Shown here: one piece after another, positions 29,097 through 38,780 of the stretch | Layout: each line of letters opens with the position of its first letter | Numbering within the stretch: position 1 is the stretch's first letter | Source of the DNA: Streptomyces sp. Q6 | GTDB taxonomy: Bacteria; Actinomycetota; Actinomycetes; Streptomycetales; Streptomycetaceae | Direction: 5' to 3' | Assembly (NCBI RefSeq): GCF_036967205.1 | Contig: NZ_CP146022.1 | Span: 8,122,001-8,186,000, forward strand | DNA length: 64,000 nucleotides | Program-made: the position numbers and the translations under genes | The notes under the pieces: generated by a model | Told to the model about the DNA's origin: nothing | Databases searched by the model: none | What the model saw: only the letters and a program-made list of their open reading frames with translations

Positions 29097-29681
29097 TCAG
29101 GCGGATGTGTCCTGAGGGTCGACGGAGGCGCGTACGGGGAACGCGAGCCGTCGGGACAGATAGGCGAACACCGGGCCCAGCGCGTTCATGGCGACCACGC
29201 ACACCCAGGCCGCCCACGGGTTGCCCGCGTCGTAGCCGAACCCCCCGAAGAACGTCGCGAAATAGCTCGCGAAACCGAAGAACATGCCGGGAATCAGGGA
29301 GAAGAGATGCAGGCGGCCGGTGTACATGAGTGTGGTGTTCACGACGAGGATGCACAGCGCCCCGAACGCGTTCCTGGCGAACTGCCCCTCGCCGAAGGCC
29401 GTCCCGGCGTGCGTCTCCAGGAGCACGATGATCAGCGCGTACGTGGACCCCATGGGCATCGCGAGCCACAACCGCCGTGCGTTGCCCAGGCTCGGACCGC
29501 CGAGCAGGAACGTACCCGCCCAGGAGATGAAGATCGCCCACGGAGGCAGATGCAGCGCGGTGCCGCCGATGAACGCGGTGGTCGCCGCGAGGACCGACGC
29601 GACGATCTCGTGCGGTATCCGCTCACGCACCGGGGGCGCCTCGGTCGTGGGCGTGTGCGGGGGTGTGGTGGTCTCGGTCAT
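29097..29681 (-). CDS. DUF1097 family membrane protein
   Basis: A 194-residue protein with about five or six membrane helices (EIVASVLAATTAFIGGTALH; AIFISWAGTFLLGG; LAMPMGSTYALIIVLLE; NAFGALCILVVNTTLMYTG; FSLIPGMFFGFASYFATFFGG). It belongs to DUF1097, whose role is unknown; Escherichia coli YcdZ is a member. The ATG at 29681 is one base after the stop of the amidohydrolase gene (TGA-c-ATG), so the two are coupled. Position in a nitrogen-catabolic locus suggests transport of the locus substrate, which is inference. Confidence 0.82.
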   Translation of the reverse strand: MTETTTPPHTPTTEAPPVRERIPHEIVASVLAATTAFIGGTALHLPPWAIFISWAGTFLLGGPSLGNARRLWLAMPMGSTYALIIVLLETHAGTAFGEGQFARNAFGALCILVVNTTLMYTGRLHLFSLIPGMFFGFASYFATFFGGFGYDAGNPWAAWVCVVAMNALGPVFAYLSRRLAFPVRASVDPQDTSA

Positions 29682-29682
29682 G

Positions 29683-30959
29683 TCAGGCCTTCCCGTCCGT
29701 GACGAGCGTGTCGTCGAGCTCTGCTGTGCACTGCGAACGGGCCACCACACGGCCCGACTTGATGACTGCGGTGCGTGCCGGACGTTCGAGCAGCACGGAG
29801 TCGTGGTCCTGGGTGTCGAGCACCACGAGGTCGGCGACGGCGCCCACGCGTACCCCGTAGTCCGCTTCGGGGATCCCGATCACCCGCGTCGCGTCGTACG
29901 TCACCATGCGCAGCACCCGGCGCAGATCGGCCGGACCCGACAGATGCGCGAGCCGCGCCAGCAGCAGAGCCGTCTCCAGGACGTCGCCGGTGCCGTACGG
30001 GGTGAACGCGTTGCGGATGTTGTTGGTCGCGCAGGCCGTGAGCACGCCCGCGTCCCACAGGTCACGGACCGGCGCGAGACCGCGGCGCACGGCCGTCTCG
30101 TCGCCGCGCCCGCCGAGGAACAGGTCCGTCGCCGGCAGCGGCACCACCGCCACCCCGCCGCGGCCAACTCGGCCAGAACGGCGCGCCGTTCGGCCACCGG
30201 GCGCCCGCCCAGCGACGTGGCGTGGCCCAGCGTGACCCGGCCCGACAGGTCGCGCGCGGCCGTGGCCCGCGCGATGAACTCCGCGAGCGTGAACCGCTCG
30301 TCGGCGCCGTCGTCCGCGAAGTCGGCGTGCAGATCGGCGGGCACGTCGTACTCCGCGGCCAGGTCGAGGACGAGTTCCACCTGGCGCCGGCAGTCGGCCA
30401 CCGACGCCTCGCTGTACGTACAGCCGCCGACGGCGTCCGCACCGGCCTCCAGGGACGCCCGCAGCAGCTTCTCCGTGCCGGGCGCCTTGAACACGCCCTC
30501 CTGCGGGAACGCGACCACCTGGACCGTCACCAACCGCGCCCAGCGCTCGCGCAGTTCGAGCATCACCTCCATCCCGATGAGTCCGGCGACGGGGTCGACG
30601 TCCGGGTGGGCGCGGACCGTCGTGGTGCCGTGCAGCACGCACATGCGCAGGACGCGCTCGGCGCGGGCGCGGACATCGGCGTGCGTGAAGCCGGCCTTGA
30701 GCTCCTCGGTGATCCGGATCGCGTCGGCGAGCGTGCCGGACGGATGGGGGCGGACGCCGTCGAGCAGCGCCTTGTCCGGGTGCAGGTGGGCCTCGATCAG
30801 ACCGGGGATCACCACCCGGCTCGCGCAGTCGAGCACCTCGGCGCCGTCCGGTGGTTCGAGCGCCGGGCCGATCGCCTCGATGCGGCCGTCCCGTACGCGG
30901 ATGTCGGCCGGTTCCGGCGCGTCCTCCACGCGGGCGTGGCGCAGCAGTAGTGCGGTCAC
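29683..30959 (-). pseudogene. Amidohydrolase (cytosine deaminase/AtzC-like), split by a one-base frameshift
   Basis: About 425 residues after repair. It is a TIM-barrel metal hydrolase with the first metal pair in PGLIEAHLHPDKALL, then TTVRAHPDVDP, DLHADFADDGAD, GHATSLGG and the second-frame blocks ATDLFLGGRGD and LTACATNNIRNAFTPYG. The HxH-x-DK pattern resembles cytosine deaminase and N-isopropylammelide hydrolase. It probably deaminates or opens a small N-containing ring. The GTG at 30959 follows AAGGAG. The frame breaks near 30155 where GGGG lacks one G. It precedes DUF1097 and follows the formamidase gene. Confidence 0.85.
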
Positions 30960-31009
30960 GAGGGTTCTCCTTGCCTGTTCGTGACGGAAACGGTGCGTGC
31001 GTACGGCTC

Positions 31010-31081
31010 GTGCGGGTGCGGGTGCGGGTGCGGGTGCGGGTGCGGGTGCCGGTGCCGGTGCCGGTGCCGGTGCCGGTGCGA
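31010..31081. repeat. Hexanucleotide tandem repeat, 6 x GTGCGG then 5 x GTGCCG
   Basis: Twelve consecutive 6-base units: six GTGCGG, five GTGCCG and one GTGCGA. It lies in the 209-base gap between the formamidase and amidohydrolase genes of one operon. A clean switch of unit type half way suggests two expansion events. Copy number would be prone to slippage. Confidence 0.9.
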
Positions 31082-31168
31082 GTGTGGCGGGGCTGGGGCT
31101 TCGGGTTCGGGTTCGGCGTTGAGGTTGTGGTCGGGTGGGGTTGTGGTGGGGCTCGGAGATCGCCGGGG

Positions 31169-32329
31169 TTACGTCTCGGCGCGGAAGTCTGCCTTCCGGA
31201 TCATGCAGTGCACCCCCTTGATCCGGTCCACGACCTGCGAGACCTCGAAGTCCGCGGCCGCGCTGAGATATGCGTACGCGGTCGCCCGGTCCATGCCGGT
31301 GCGGGTCGTGAGGAAGTCCAGGGCCGAGCGCACGCACTGGCGCATCGCCTCGTCGAGATCGGCGTCGAGCCCGAGGGCGATCCAGTGCGCTGCGGTCTCG
31401 GCGAACGGTTCACCGAGCAGCCCGGTCACGCGCCGGGCCGCGGAGCCGCGTACGAGCGACAGCCGGAACGTGGCACGCAGCGGGGCCTCCAGGGCGGTGA
31501 GCGCTACTTCGCCGTTGCCCTGCGCGAAGTGCGGGTCGCCCGCGTAGAAGCCGGCGCCCTCGGCCTGAACCGGCAGGTAGAGGGACGAGCCGCAGGTCAG
31601 GTGCTTGATGTCGAGATTGCCTCCGTGCCGTCCCGGTGGCACGGAGCTGAGCGCCGTCTCGTCGGCCGTCGCGACGCCCATCACCCCGACGAACGGTCCG
31701 AGCGGGAAGCGGGCCGCGCGCCCGGGGCCGTAACGGAGGACGCCCGACTCGGCGCCCGTGCCGTCCCGCTCGACGGTGCAGAAGGAGCTGACGGTCCCTC
31801 CGATGCACCGGCGGGTGTCGGGTCCGGTGAACTCGGCCTCGCCGTCGGGGAGTTCACCGGGCAGGGCGCCCGCCGCATGCCGATTGGAGACGATCCCGTA
31901 GTGCGTACGGCGATGCAGACTCAGCGTCTCCACGCGCAGCAGGTCCCCGGGACGCGCCCCGCGCACCGCGACCGGGCCCGTGACGATGTGTGGTCCCGGC
32001 AGCGTCTGCGTGAGGCCGAGACCGGACTCGGCGATCTCGCGTGCGTCACGTGGAACCCGGTCCTCGGGGACGCCGAACGAGCCGAAGAACGCCACCGGGT
32101 CGCGGCCCTGGTCCGGGAGGATGCCCTCGTGGGAGACGAGGTCGAAGGTGACCGTGTCGCCGTCGGCCACCGCGAGGACGGGCACGCTGCCCGCGTGCGG
32201 GAGTTCGCCCCAGCGGGCCGTGTCAGGGGTGGTGGCCAGATGATGCCGGCCGTCGAGCGGAATTGCCTCCGGGTCGGGCGCGTACGGGGTGGCGGCGGGG
32301 TGCGCGGTGACGTCGGTGCGCAGCGACAT
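31169..32329 (-). CDS. Acetamidase/formamidase family protein (FmdA/AmdA)
   Basis: A 386-residue hydrolase of short amides, releasing ammonia. Family blocks are visible: DTVTFDLVSHEG, VTGPVAVRGARPGDLLRVE, IGGTVSSFCTV, FVGVMGVA, PPGRHGGNLDIKHLTCGSSLYLPV and GAGFYAGDPHFAQGNGEVALTALE. The length is slightly below the usual 400. The enzyme is cytoplasmic. The ATG at 32329 is preceded by AAAGGA. It is transcribed after carbamate kinase and before the amidohydrolase. In this setting formamide, oxamate or another small amide could be the substrate; the sequence does not decide. Confidence 0.88.
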   Translation of the reverse strand: MSLRTDVTAHPAATPYAPDPEAIPLDGRHHLATTPDTARWGELPHAGSVPVLAVADGDTVTFDLVSHEGILPDQGRDPVAFFGSFGVPEDRVPRDAREIAESGLGLTQTLPGPHIVTGPVAVRGARPGDLLRVETLSLHRRTHYGIVSNRHAAGALPGELPDGEAEFTGPDTRRCIGGTVSSFCTVERDGTGAESGVLRYGPGRAARFPLGPFVGVMGVATADETALSSVPPGRHGGNLDIKHLTCGSSLYLPVQAEGAGFYAGDPHFAQGNGEVALTALEAPLRATFRLSLVRGSAARRVTGLLGEPFAETAAHWIALGLDADLDEAMRQCVRSALDFLTTRTGMDRATAYAYLSAAADFEVSQVVDRIKGVHCMIRKADFRAET

Positions 32330-32654
32330 CCGGGTTCCTTTGCTGGTCGGGAGTGCGGGGCGGCGGTGCGGGCTGGGCGAGGGGAGGAGCGGGGGCGGGC
32401 GGGGCCAGTGGCGAGGCCGAGCGGAGGGCCGGAGCTGAGCGGACGGTCGGGGACGAGCGGACGGTCGGGGATGACCGCAGGGTCGGGGATGAGCTGGGCG
32501 TCGAGAGTGAACTGAGAGGTGGGAGCGAGCTGAGAGGTGGGAGTGAGTTGAGGGTTCGAGGCGGGCTACAGGTCAGGAGCGGGTCGAGTGGTGGAGGCGA
32601 ATGGAGAGGCGTGAGTGATCAGCGAGCCGGGAGTCGATTCGTACGTCCTCGCTG
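32330..32654. repeat. Intergenic stretch with short degenerate repeats
   Basis: A 325-base gap between carbamate kinase and formamidase genes. From about 32440 to 32560 it contains loose direct repeats built on GACGGTCGGGGATGA and GAGCTGAGAGGTGGGA. No supported gene is present. Both flanking genes are on the minus strand, so this is either untranslated operon spacer or holds an internal promoter. Confidence 0.5.
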
Positions 32655-33706
32655 TTACGTCCTCGGTCCCGCCGTGTTGCGGGCGGGCGCGGCGACGACG
32701 GCCCGCGCGGGCGTGGCGGTCGCCTCGATGCGGGTGCCCGTCGCCCCGGTCAGCGCCCGGCCCAGTGACCGCGGCGACGTGATGAGCACGCTGCGGCCGC
32801 CCGCCGCGAGGAAGTCCAGGGACGCCCGGATCTTCGGCCCCATGCTGCCCTCGGGGAACTCGCCCGCCGCCAGATACCGGTGCGCCGTCGCCGCGTCGAG
32901 CCGGTCCAGGTCCCGTTGGCGCGGGGTGCCCCAGCCGACGGCGACGCGCTCGACGCCGGTCGTCACGATCAGCTCGTCCGCGCCGAGGGCCACCGCGAGC
33001 AGCGCGGACGTCGCGTCCTTGTCCACGACCGCCTCCACCCCACGCAGCGATCCGTCGGGGCCGCGCACCACCGGGATGCCGCCGCCCCCGCCGGCGATCA
33101 CCACGTGCCCGGCGTCGAGCAGGCAGGAGACCGCGTCGAGTTCCACGACGTCGCGGGGCGCGGGGAGGGGACGAGACGCCGCCAGCCGCGGCCCGCGTCC
33201 TCACCCACGGCCCAGCCGTGCCGGGCGGCGAGGCGCTCGGCCTCCACCCGCGGATAGTGCGCGCCGATCGGCTTCGTCGGCCGGGCGAACACCTCGTCGG
33301 CCGCGTCCACGACGGTGTGCGTCAGGACCGCGACCGGGCAGGCCCCGTCGGGCAGGGTGCCCGACAGGCCCCGCGCGAGGATGTAGCCGAGGCTCCCCTG
33401 CGAGTCGGCGACGCACATGTCCAGGTCCAACAGCGGCAGCTCGGGGGCGAGTTCCGCCGCCAGATCGGCCCGCCTCTTGATGAAGCCGACCTGCGGGCCG
33501 TTGCCGTGCGTCACCACCACGCGATGCCCGCGACGCACCAACTCGGCGACGGGGGAAGCCAGTTGGCGGGCCGCGTCGAACTGCTCGGCGATCGTGGCCC
33601 GGGCCCCGCCGCGCAGCAGCGCGTTGCCGCCGATGGCGAGCACGGTCGTCGGGGCGAGCGGACCGGCCGGGGAACCTGCTGGTGGCGTCGCGGTTCGTTG
33701 AGGCAT
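32655..33706 (-). pseudogene. arcC: Carbamate kinase, split by a one-base frameshift
   Basis: About 350 residues after repair. The enzyme makes ATP from carbamoyl phosphate and ADP, or the reverse. Motifs are LAIGGNALLRGG, VVVTHGNGPQVGFIKRR, DSQGSLGYIL, and in the second frame HVVIAGGGGGIPVV and DKDATSALLAVALGADELIV, EFPEGSMGPKI. The break is near 33156, where one C is lost from CCCC just before RDVVELDAVSCLLDAG. The C-terminal 25 residues are Ala/Arg-rich and longer than usual. It is divergent from pucR and belongs functionally with the FdrA/DUF1116/DUF2877 genes, which would supply carbamoyl phosphate. Confidence 0.88.
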
Positions 33707-33770
33707 GCCAGGACCATAGGAACGGCACGGAGGCCGGTCATGGGCAGTCGGTGCCAGCGTGCGCGCGGGC

Positions 33771-33790
33771 CTGTTGACGTCTGCTGACAG
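33771..33790. promoter_or_regulatory. Candidate PucR-site in the carbamate kinase-pucR gap
   Basis: On the minus strand this reads CTGTCAGCAGACGTCAACAG. It shares the pattern CTGTC-R-G-n5-GTCA-R-C-R-G with a site at 35506-35525 just upstream of fdrA. It lies between the divergent starts at 33706 and 33901. The regulator link is inferred. Confidence 0.35.
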
Positions 33791-33900
33791 TGCCCCGACG
33801 GCACGCTCCGGCGGGCCTCGCGGCGCCGGACTCCGACCCCGCGAAAATCGTATACAACCTGCTGTCCCGAGCATTTACAGCCCTGTCGGGGCCGCCCATA

Positions 33901-35479
33901 GTGAGCTGCGTGGCCCCCGTTTCCCGGACCGTGACACTGCCCGCGCCCCTGCCTGCCGCGACCCTGACCGTGGCCGGGGCGCTGGAACTGCCCGCCCTCG
34001 CGGGTGCCCGCCTCGCGGCCGGCGACGCGGGCGCGGCGCACGCCATCCGGGTCGCCAACATCATGGAAGTGCCGGACATCATCCGCTGGATGCGCGGCGG
34101 AGAGTTTCTGCTCACCACCGCCTACGCGGTCCGCGACGACGAACGCGCGCTCACCGACCTGGTCCCCGACCTCGCCGCCCGCGGCCTGGCCGCCCTCGGC
34201 GTCAAGGTCGGCCCCTACCTGCCGCGACTGCCGACCCCGATGCTGCGCCGGGCCGACGAACTCGGCTTCCCCATCGTCGAGTTGCCCGGCGACGTGATGC
34301 TCAACGACATCCTCTCCGAGGTCATCGGCACCGTCCTCAACCGGCAGGCCCTCAGCCTCGAACGGTCGCAGGCGCTGCGCGACCGGCTCTCCGAGGCGGT
34401 GCTCCGCGGCGGCTCCTACCGCGAACTCGTCACGCTCCTCGCGGGCGAGACCGGCTGCGCGGCCGCCGTCCGCGGCCCGGACGGCACCGTCGTGGCCGCC
34501 AGCGGTGACGTACCGGAAGCGCTCGCGCCACGGCTGACCCGGCCGATCCTCGCCGGGCAGCGCGGCAGTGGCGACGTCGCCCTGTGGGCGGCGCCGGGAC
34601 AGGCCCTCGACGACGAGCACGCCACCGCCGTGGAACACGTGGCGAGCCTCGCCGGGATGCTCGCCGTGCAGGAGCGGGTCCTGGCCGAGCGCGAGCGCCG
34701 CTACCGCACCCTGCTGCTGACCGAACTGGTCGCCCATCCGCCGCGCGAGCGCGCGGAGTCAGCGCGCCGCGCGGCCGCACTCGGCTGGGACCTGGAGAAG
34801 CCCCGTGCCGCCGTCGTCGTCGAGGTCACCGGCGCGGCCGACGGACCCGGCGTCCGACTCACCGAGGATCGACTGCTGGCCGCGGCCCGCACGGCGCTCG
34901 GCGCCCACACCCCGCCTGGGGCACCCCGGCGGGCTCACCGCCCTGGTCGCTCCCGAGGGGCACGGCACCTTGCGCCGCCGCTGCGAGGAACTGCGCCGCG
35001 CGGTCGCCGCGGCCTGTCCCGGACACGCCGTCGCCGTCGCCGCGGGCACCGTCCGCGACGACTTCGCCGAGCTCCATCTGAGTCACAGTCAGGCGCTCGG
35101 CACGCTCGCCCTCGGCCGCGAACTCGACGGCGCCGCCGGCTCGTTCATCCGCCTCCACGAGGACAGCGGCGTCTACCGGCTCCTCGACCAGCTGCCCGCC
35201 ACCGAGCTGCGGGCCCTCGTCGACGACGCTCTCGGACCGCTGCTGCGCTACGACACCCGGCACGACGGCAGCCTCGTGCACAGCCTCGGCGTCTATCTGC
35301 GCCACGACCGCAACGGCGTGGAGGCGGCCGAGGAACTCCACGTCCACTACAACACCCTGCGCTACCGGCTCAAACAGATCGAGCGGCTCACCGGCGCCCC
35401 GGACAAGGACCCCATGCGCCGGCTCCAGACCGAACTCGCCGTCCACGCACATCGGTTGCTGCGCGCCCGCGCGCGCTGA
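33901..35479 (+). pseudogene. PucR family transcriptional regulator, frameshifted
   Basis: About 525 residues after repair. The N-terminal PucR domain is clear (ELPALAGARLAAGDAG, RVANIMEVPDIIRWMRGGEF, GLAALGVKVGPYLPR, DELGFPIVELPGDV). A GGDEF-like middle is followed by the HTH_30 domain (SLGVYLRHDRNGVEAAEELH, YNTLRYRLKQIERLTG). The frame shifts once near 34912 in a run of C; here the shift equals one extra base or two missing, unlike the neighbours. The GTG at 33901 was chosen as start, although 33910 or 33928 are possible. PucR proteins control purine or ureide catabolism, which fits the locus. Confidence 0.82.
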
Positions 35480-35505
35480 GCACCCCTCCCCGAACCCGAC
35501 CGCCG

Positions 35506-35525
35506 CTGTCGGTCATTGTCAGCGG
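35506..35525. promoter_or_regulatory. Candidate PucR-site upstream of fdrA
   Basis: CTGTCGGTCATTGTCAGCGG, about 80 bases before the fdrA start, matches the minus-strand reading of 33771-33790 at 13 of 20 positions, all clustered in the two outer blocks. Confidence 0.35.
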
Positions 35526-35602
35526 ATGCCGATGATCACCGCCCGCGCGCTGGCACCGGTCGCCGAAGACAGCACCCGGGGGTCCGGCCGTACCGTCGGA
35601 CC

Positions 35603-37159
35603 ATGGAGCGAACCCCGCACGCCACCCCAGGCCAACCGCCCGAGCAGGCACGCACGTTGAACGTGGTCAGGTCCGACGCGTACGCCGACTCCGTCGCCCT
35701 GATGCGCGCCGCGGGACACCTGACCGACCTGCCCGGCGTCGAGACGGCGAGCCTCGTCATGGCCACCGCCCCCAACAAACGCCTCCTCGCCGACGCCGGC
35801 CTGCTCACCGCCGACGGTGACCGCGCCCGCCCCGCCGACCTGCTGATCGCCCTGCGCGGCAGTGCCGACGCGCTCGACCGCGCCGTGGCCGCCGTCGACG
35901 GGCTGCTCGACCAGGATGTGCCGCCCGGCGAGGAACCGGGCGCACCCGTGCCGCGCGCGCTCACCGAGACCGACCCCGCCACCGGCCTCGCCCTCATCTC
36001 GGTCCCCGGCCCCTACGCGGCCGCCGAGGCGCTCAAGGCGCTGCGCCGCGGCCTGCACGCCTTCGTCTTCAGCGACAACGTCCCCCTCGACCAGGAAGTC
36101 CGCCTCAAGGAAGAGGCCCACCGGCTCGGCCTGCTCGCCATGGGCCCCGACTGCGGAACCGCCCTCCTCGACGGCGTCCCGCTGGGCTTCGCCAACGCGC
36201 TGCGACCGGGCCGCATCGGTCTGATCGGCGCCTCCGGCACGGGACTTCAACAGATCTCCTGCCTCCTGGACGCGGCCGGTGAGGGTGTACGGCAGATGAT
36301 CGGCACCGGCGGCCGCGACCTCGGCGCCGAGGTCGGGGGGCGTACCACCCTCGACGCCTTCGAGCTCCTCGACGCCGACCCCGGCTGTGCCCTGATCCTG
36401 CTGGTGTCGAAGCCCCCGGACCCGCGCGTCGCCGCCCGCGTCCTGGCCCGCGCCGTGCGGGCCGAGAAGCCGGTCGTCGCCGCGTTCCTCGGCGCCGACC
36501 ATCCGGCGCCGGGCGGATCCGTCACCGTCGTCACGACCCTGCGCGCCGCCGCCGACACCGCCGTACGCGTCCTCGGCGGCACCCCGACCCCGCCGTGGAC
36601 CGCGCCGCACACCGAGCCGGGCCCGGGGCCCTTCCTGCGAGCCCTGTACGCCGGGGGCACGTTCGCGTACGAGGCGCGGCAGGTGCTGCCCGCCGCGGCC
36701 GAGACGCTCGGCCCGTTCGTCCCCGGGCGACAACTCGCCCTGCCCGAGCGGCATGTGATCCTCGACCTCGGTGACGACACCTACACCGCCGGACGTCCCC
36801 ACCCGATGATCGACCCGACCGTGCGCGCCGCCCACCTGCGGGCCGCGCTCACCGACCCCGGGACCCGCGTCGTCGTCCTCGACGTGGTCCTCGGTCACGG
36901 AGCGGGCCCGGACCCGGTGGCCCCGCTGACCGCCGAGATCGAGCGGATCCCCGTACGGGAACGACCGCCTGTCATCGCCTTCGTCGTCGGCACCGACCGC
37001 GACCCCCAGGACGCCCGCGCCCAGCGCGACCTGCTCACCGCCGCGGGCGTGCTGCTCGCGCCGACGAGCACGGACGCGGCGCGCTGGGCCGCCGACCTGG
37101 TCGCGCCCCGAACCGCAGCGAGGGAAAGCCGGTTGACCGCCGCGGGCGGGCGCTCATGA
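35603..37159 (+). CDS. fdrA: FdrA-like acyl-CoA synthetase fold protein (AllF-like oxamate carbamoyltransferase subunit)
   Basis: A 518-residue protein with the succinyl-CoA-synthetase-alpha-like layout of FdrA. The N-terminal segment has YADSVALMRA and VMATAPNKRLL. The central nucleotide-type fold has GLLAMGPDCGTALLDGVPLGFAN and GRIGLIGASGTGLQQISCLL, then IGTGGRDLGAEVGG. The C-terminal part has LDLGDDTYTAGRPHPMIDP. In Escherichia coli FdrA (AllF) works with YlbE (AllG) and YlbF (AllH) as a three-subunit oxamate carbamoyltransferase. The other two subunit types follow directly here. The ATG at 35603 was preferred over an upstream start that would cover the candidate operator. Confidence 0.85.
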   Translation: MERTPHATPGQPPEQARTLNVVRSDAYADSVALMRAAGHLTDLPGVETASLVMATAPNKRLLADAGLLTADGDRARPADLLIALRGSADALDRAVAAVDGLLDQDVPPGEEPGAPVPRALTETDPATGLALISVPGPYAAAEALKALRRGLHAFVFSDNVPLDQEVRLKEEAHRLGLLAMGPDCGTALLDGVPLGFANALRPGRIGLIGASGTGLQQISCLLDAAGEGVRQMIGTGGRDLGAEVGGRTTLDAFELLDADPGCALILLVSKPPDPRVAARVLARAVRAEKPVVAAFLGADHPAPGGSVTVVTTLRAAADTAVRVLGGTPTPPWTAPHTEPGPGPFLRALYAGGTFAYEARQVLPAAAETLGPFVPGRQLALPERHVILDLGDDTYTAGRPHPMIDPTVRAAHLRAALTDPGTRVVVLDVVLGHGAGPDPVAPLTAEIERIPVRERPPVIAFVVGTDRDPQDARAQRDLLTAAGVLLAPTSTDAARWAADLVAPRTAARESRLTAAGGRS

Positions 37160-37364
37160 CCCGGCCCACCGCACTGACGACACTCGTGACCCGGCCCACC
37201 GCACCGCCGGCTGTGGCGAACCGATCCGTCGCCCCATCGTCGGCCATGGTCAGATCCGCCGCCCCGCCGCCAGTCGTGCCCCTCACCCGCCACCCCGTCG
37301 ACAGCCGCGACCCGTCGCGCCGCCCCCGGCACCGCCGTACCCCCGACGACCTCACGGAGCCCGT
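37160..37364 (+). repeat. Spacer with a 19-base direct repeat between fdrA and DUF1116 gene
   Basis: TGACCCGGCCCACCGCAC occurs at about 37157-37174 and again near 37188-37205. An open frame of 70 codons begins at the overlapping ATG, but it has low-complexity content and no family, so I do not call it a gene. It is probably untranslated operon spacer. Confidence 0.5.
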
Positions 37365-38780
37365 ATGACCGCGCCCGCTCTCCTCGGCGACGCCCCCGCA
37401 CGCATCGCCTCCGTCGGCGTCGCCGCCTTCGCCGACGTGCCGCGTACCGCCGGGGCCGACGTGACCCACCTCGACTGGCGACCCCCCGCCGGCGGCGACC
37501 CGGACCTCGCCTGGAAACTCGCCGAACTCACCGGCCACGCCCGCGTGGAACGGGCCAACGAGGAGGCCGTCGCGCGGCTGCTCGGCGTGAGGCCGGTGTG
37601 GCGTGACGTGCGCACCGCCCGCGACTGCCTCCCCGTCCTCGACGACCGTGCCACCGGTGAACGCGTCCTGCTGCACGCAGGACCACCCGTCGACTGGGCC
37701 GACATGTGCGGCCCGATGCGCGCCGGCGTCATCGGCGCCGCCCTCCTCGAAGGCTGGGCGGACACCCCCGAACAGGCCCAACGCCTCGCCGACCAGGGCG
37801 CGTTGCGCTTCGAGCCGTGTCACCACCACGAGGCCGTCGGACCGATGGGCGGCATCACCTCCCCGTCGATGCCGGTGCTCGTCGTCGAGGACCCCGGCAC
37901 CGGACGCCGCTCCTACGCCAACCTCAACGAGGGCGCCGGACGCTGTCTGCGCTACGGCGCGCTCGGCGACGACGTCATGGACCGCCTGCGCTGGATGGCC
38001 GACGTCCTCGCCCCCGCCCTGCGCGAAGCCCTGCGTGCCAGGACCGACGGCGTGGACCTGCGCGCCGTCACCGCGCAGGCGCTCCAGATGGGCGACGAGT
38101 GCCACAGCCGCAACACCGCCGCCTCGGCGCTCCTGCTGCGCGAACTCGCCGCCCCGCTCGCCCGCACCGCCCACGGCCCCGACGTACTGGAGTTCCTCGC
38201 GGGCAACCACTACTGGTTCCTCAACTTCTCCATGGCGGCGTCGAAACTCGCCACGTCCGCCGCCCACGGAGTCCCGCACTCGACGCTCGTCACCGCGTTC
38301 GCCCGCAACGGCGTCGAGGTCGGCATCCGCGTCAGCGGCCTCGGCGACGCCTGGTTCACCGCGCCCGCCGCCCACGTCGAGGGCCTGTACTTCGCCGGAT
38401 ACGGGCCCCAGGACGCCAACCCCGACATCGGCGACAGTGCCATCACCGAGACCAACGGCCTGGGCGGGTTCTCCCTCGCCGCCGCCCCCGCCATCACCGG
38501 CTTCGTCGGGGGCACCGTGGACCTGGCGCTGCGCACCAGCCGCGACATGGCCCGGATCACGCTGGCCCGGCACGAGGCCTACCGGCTGCCCGCTCTCGGC
38601 GGCATCGGCGCACCCGTCGGCATCGATCTGCGCGCCGTCCTCGACACCGGTATCGAACCCGTCGTCACCACCGGGATCGCCCACCGGGAACCGGGCATCG
38701 GACAGATCGGCGCGGGCCTCGTGCACGCCCCCCTGGAATGCTTCCGCGGCGCGCTCGCGGCCTTCCCCGTCCCCGCATGA
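37365..38780 (+). CDS. DUF1116 protein, YlbE/AllG-like oxamate carbamoyltransferase subunit
   Basis: A 471-residue DUF1116 protein. Family blocks include ERANEEAVARLLGVRPVW, DWADMCGPMRAGVIGA, FEPCHHHEAVGPMGGITSPS, LNEGAGRCLRYGA, QMGDECHSRNTAAS and FLAGNHYWFLNFSMAASK. The last third contains VEVGIRVSGLGDAWFTAPA and GDSAITETNGLGGFSLAAAP. These conserved charged blocks are consistent with a substrate-binding enzyme. AllG of Escherichia coli belongs to this family. The stop overlaps the start of the DUF2877 gene by 4 bases (ATGA), so the subunits are coupled. Confidence 0.87.
   Translation: MTAPALLGDAPARIASVGVAAFADVPRTAGADVTHLDWRPPAGGDPDLAWKLAELTGHARVERANEEAVARLLGVRPVWRDVRTARDCLPVLDDRATGERVLLHAGPPVDWADMCGPMRAGVIGAALLEGWADTPEQAQRLADQGALRFEPCHHHEAVGPMGGITSPSMPVLVVEDPGTGRRSYANLNEGAGRCLRYGALGDDVMDRLRWMADVLAPALREALRARTDGVDLRAVTAQALQMGDECHSRNTAASALLLRELAAPLARTAHGPDVLEFLAGNHYWFLNFSMAASKLATSAAHGVPHSTLVTAFARNGVEVGIRVSGLGDAWFTAPAAHVEGLYFAGYGPQDANPDIGDSAITETNGLGGFSLAAAPAITGFVGGTVDLALRTSRDMARITLARHEAYRLPALGGIGAPVGIDLRAVLDTGIEPVVTTGIAHREPGIGQIGAGLVHAPLECFRGALAAFPVPA

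Noticed and set aside
37156-37368. A 70-codon open frame between fdrA and the DUF1116 gene
   Set aside because: Its content is low complexity and it contains a short direct repeat; no ribosome site or family support.
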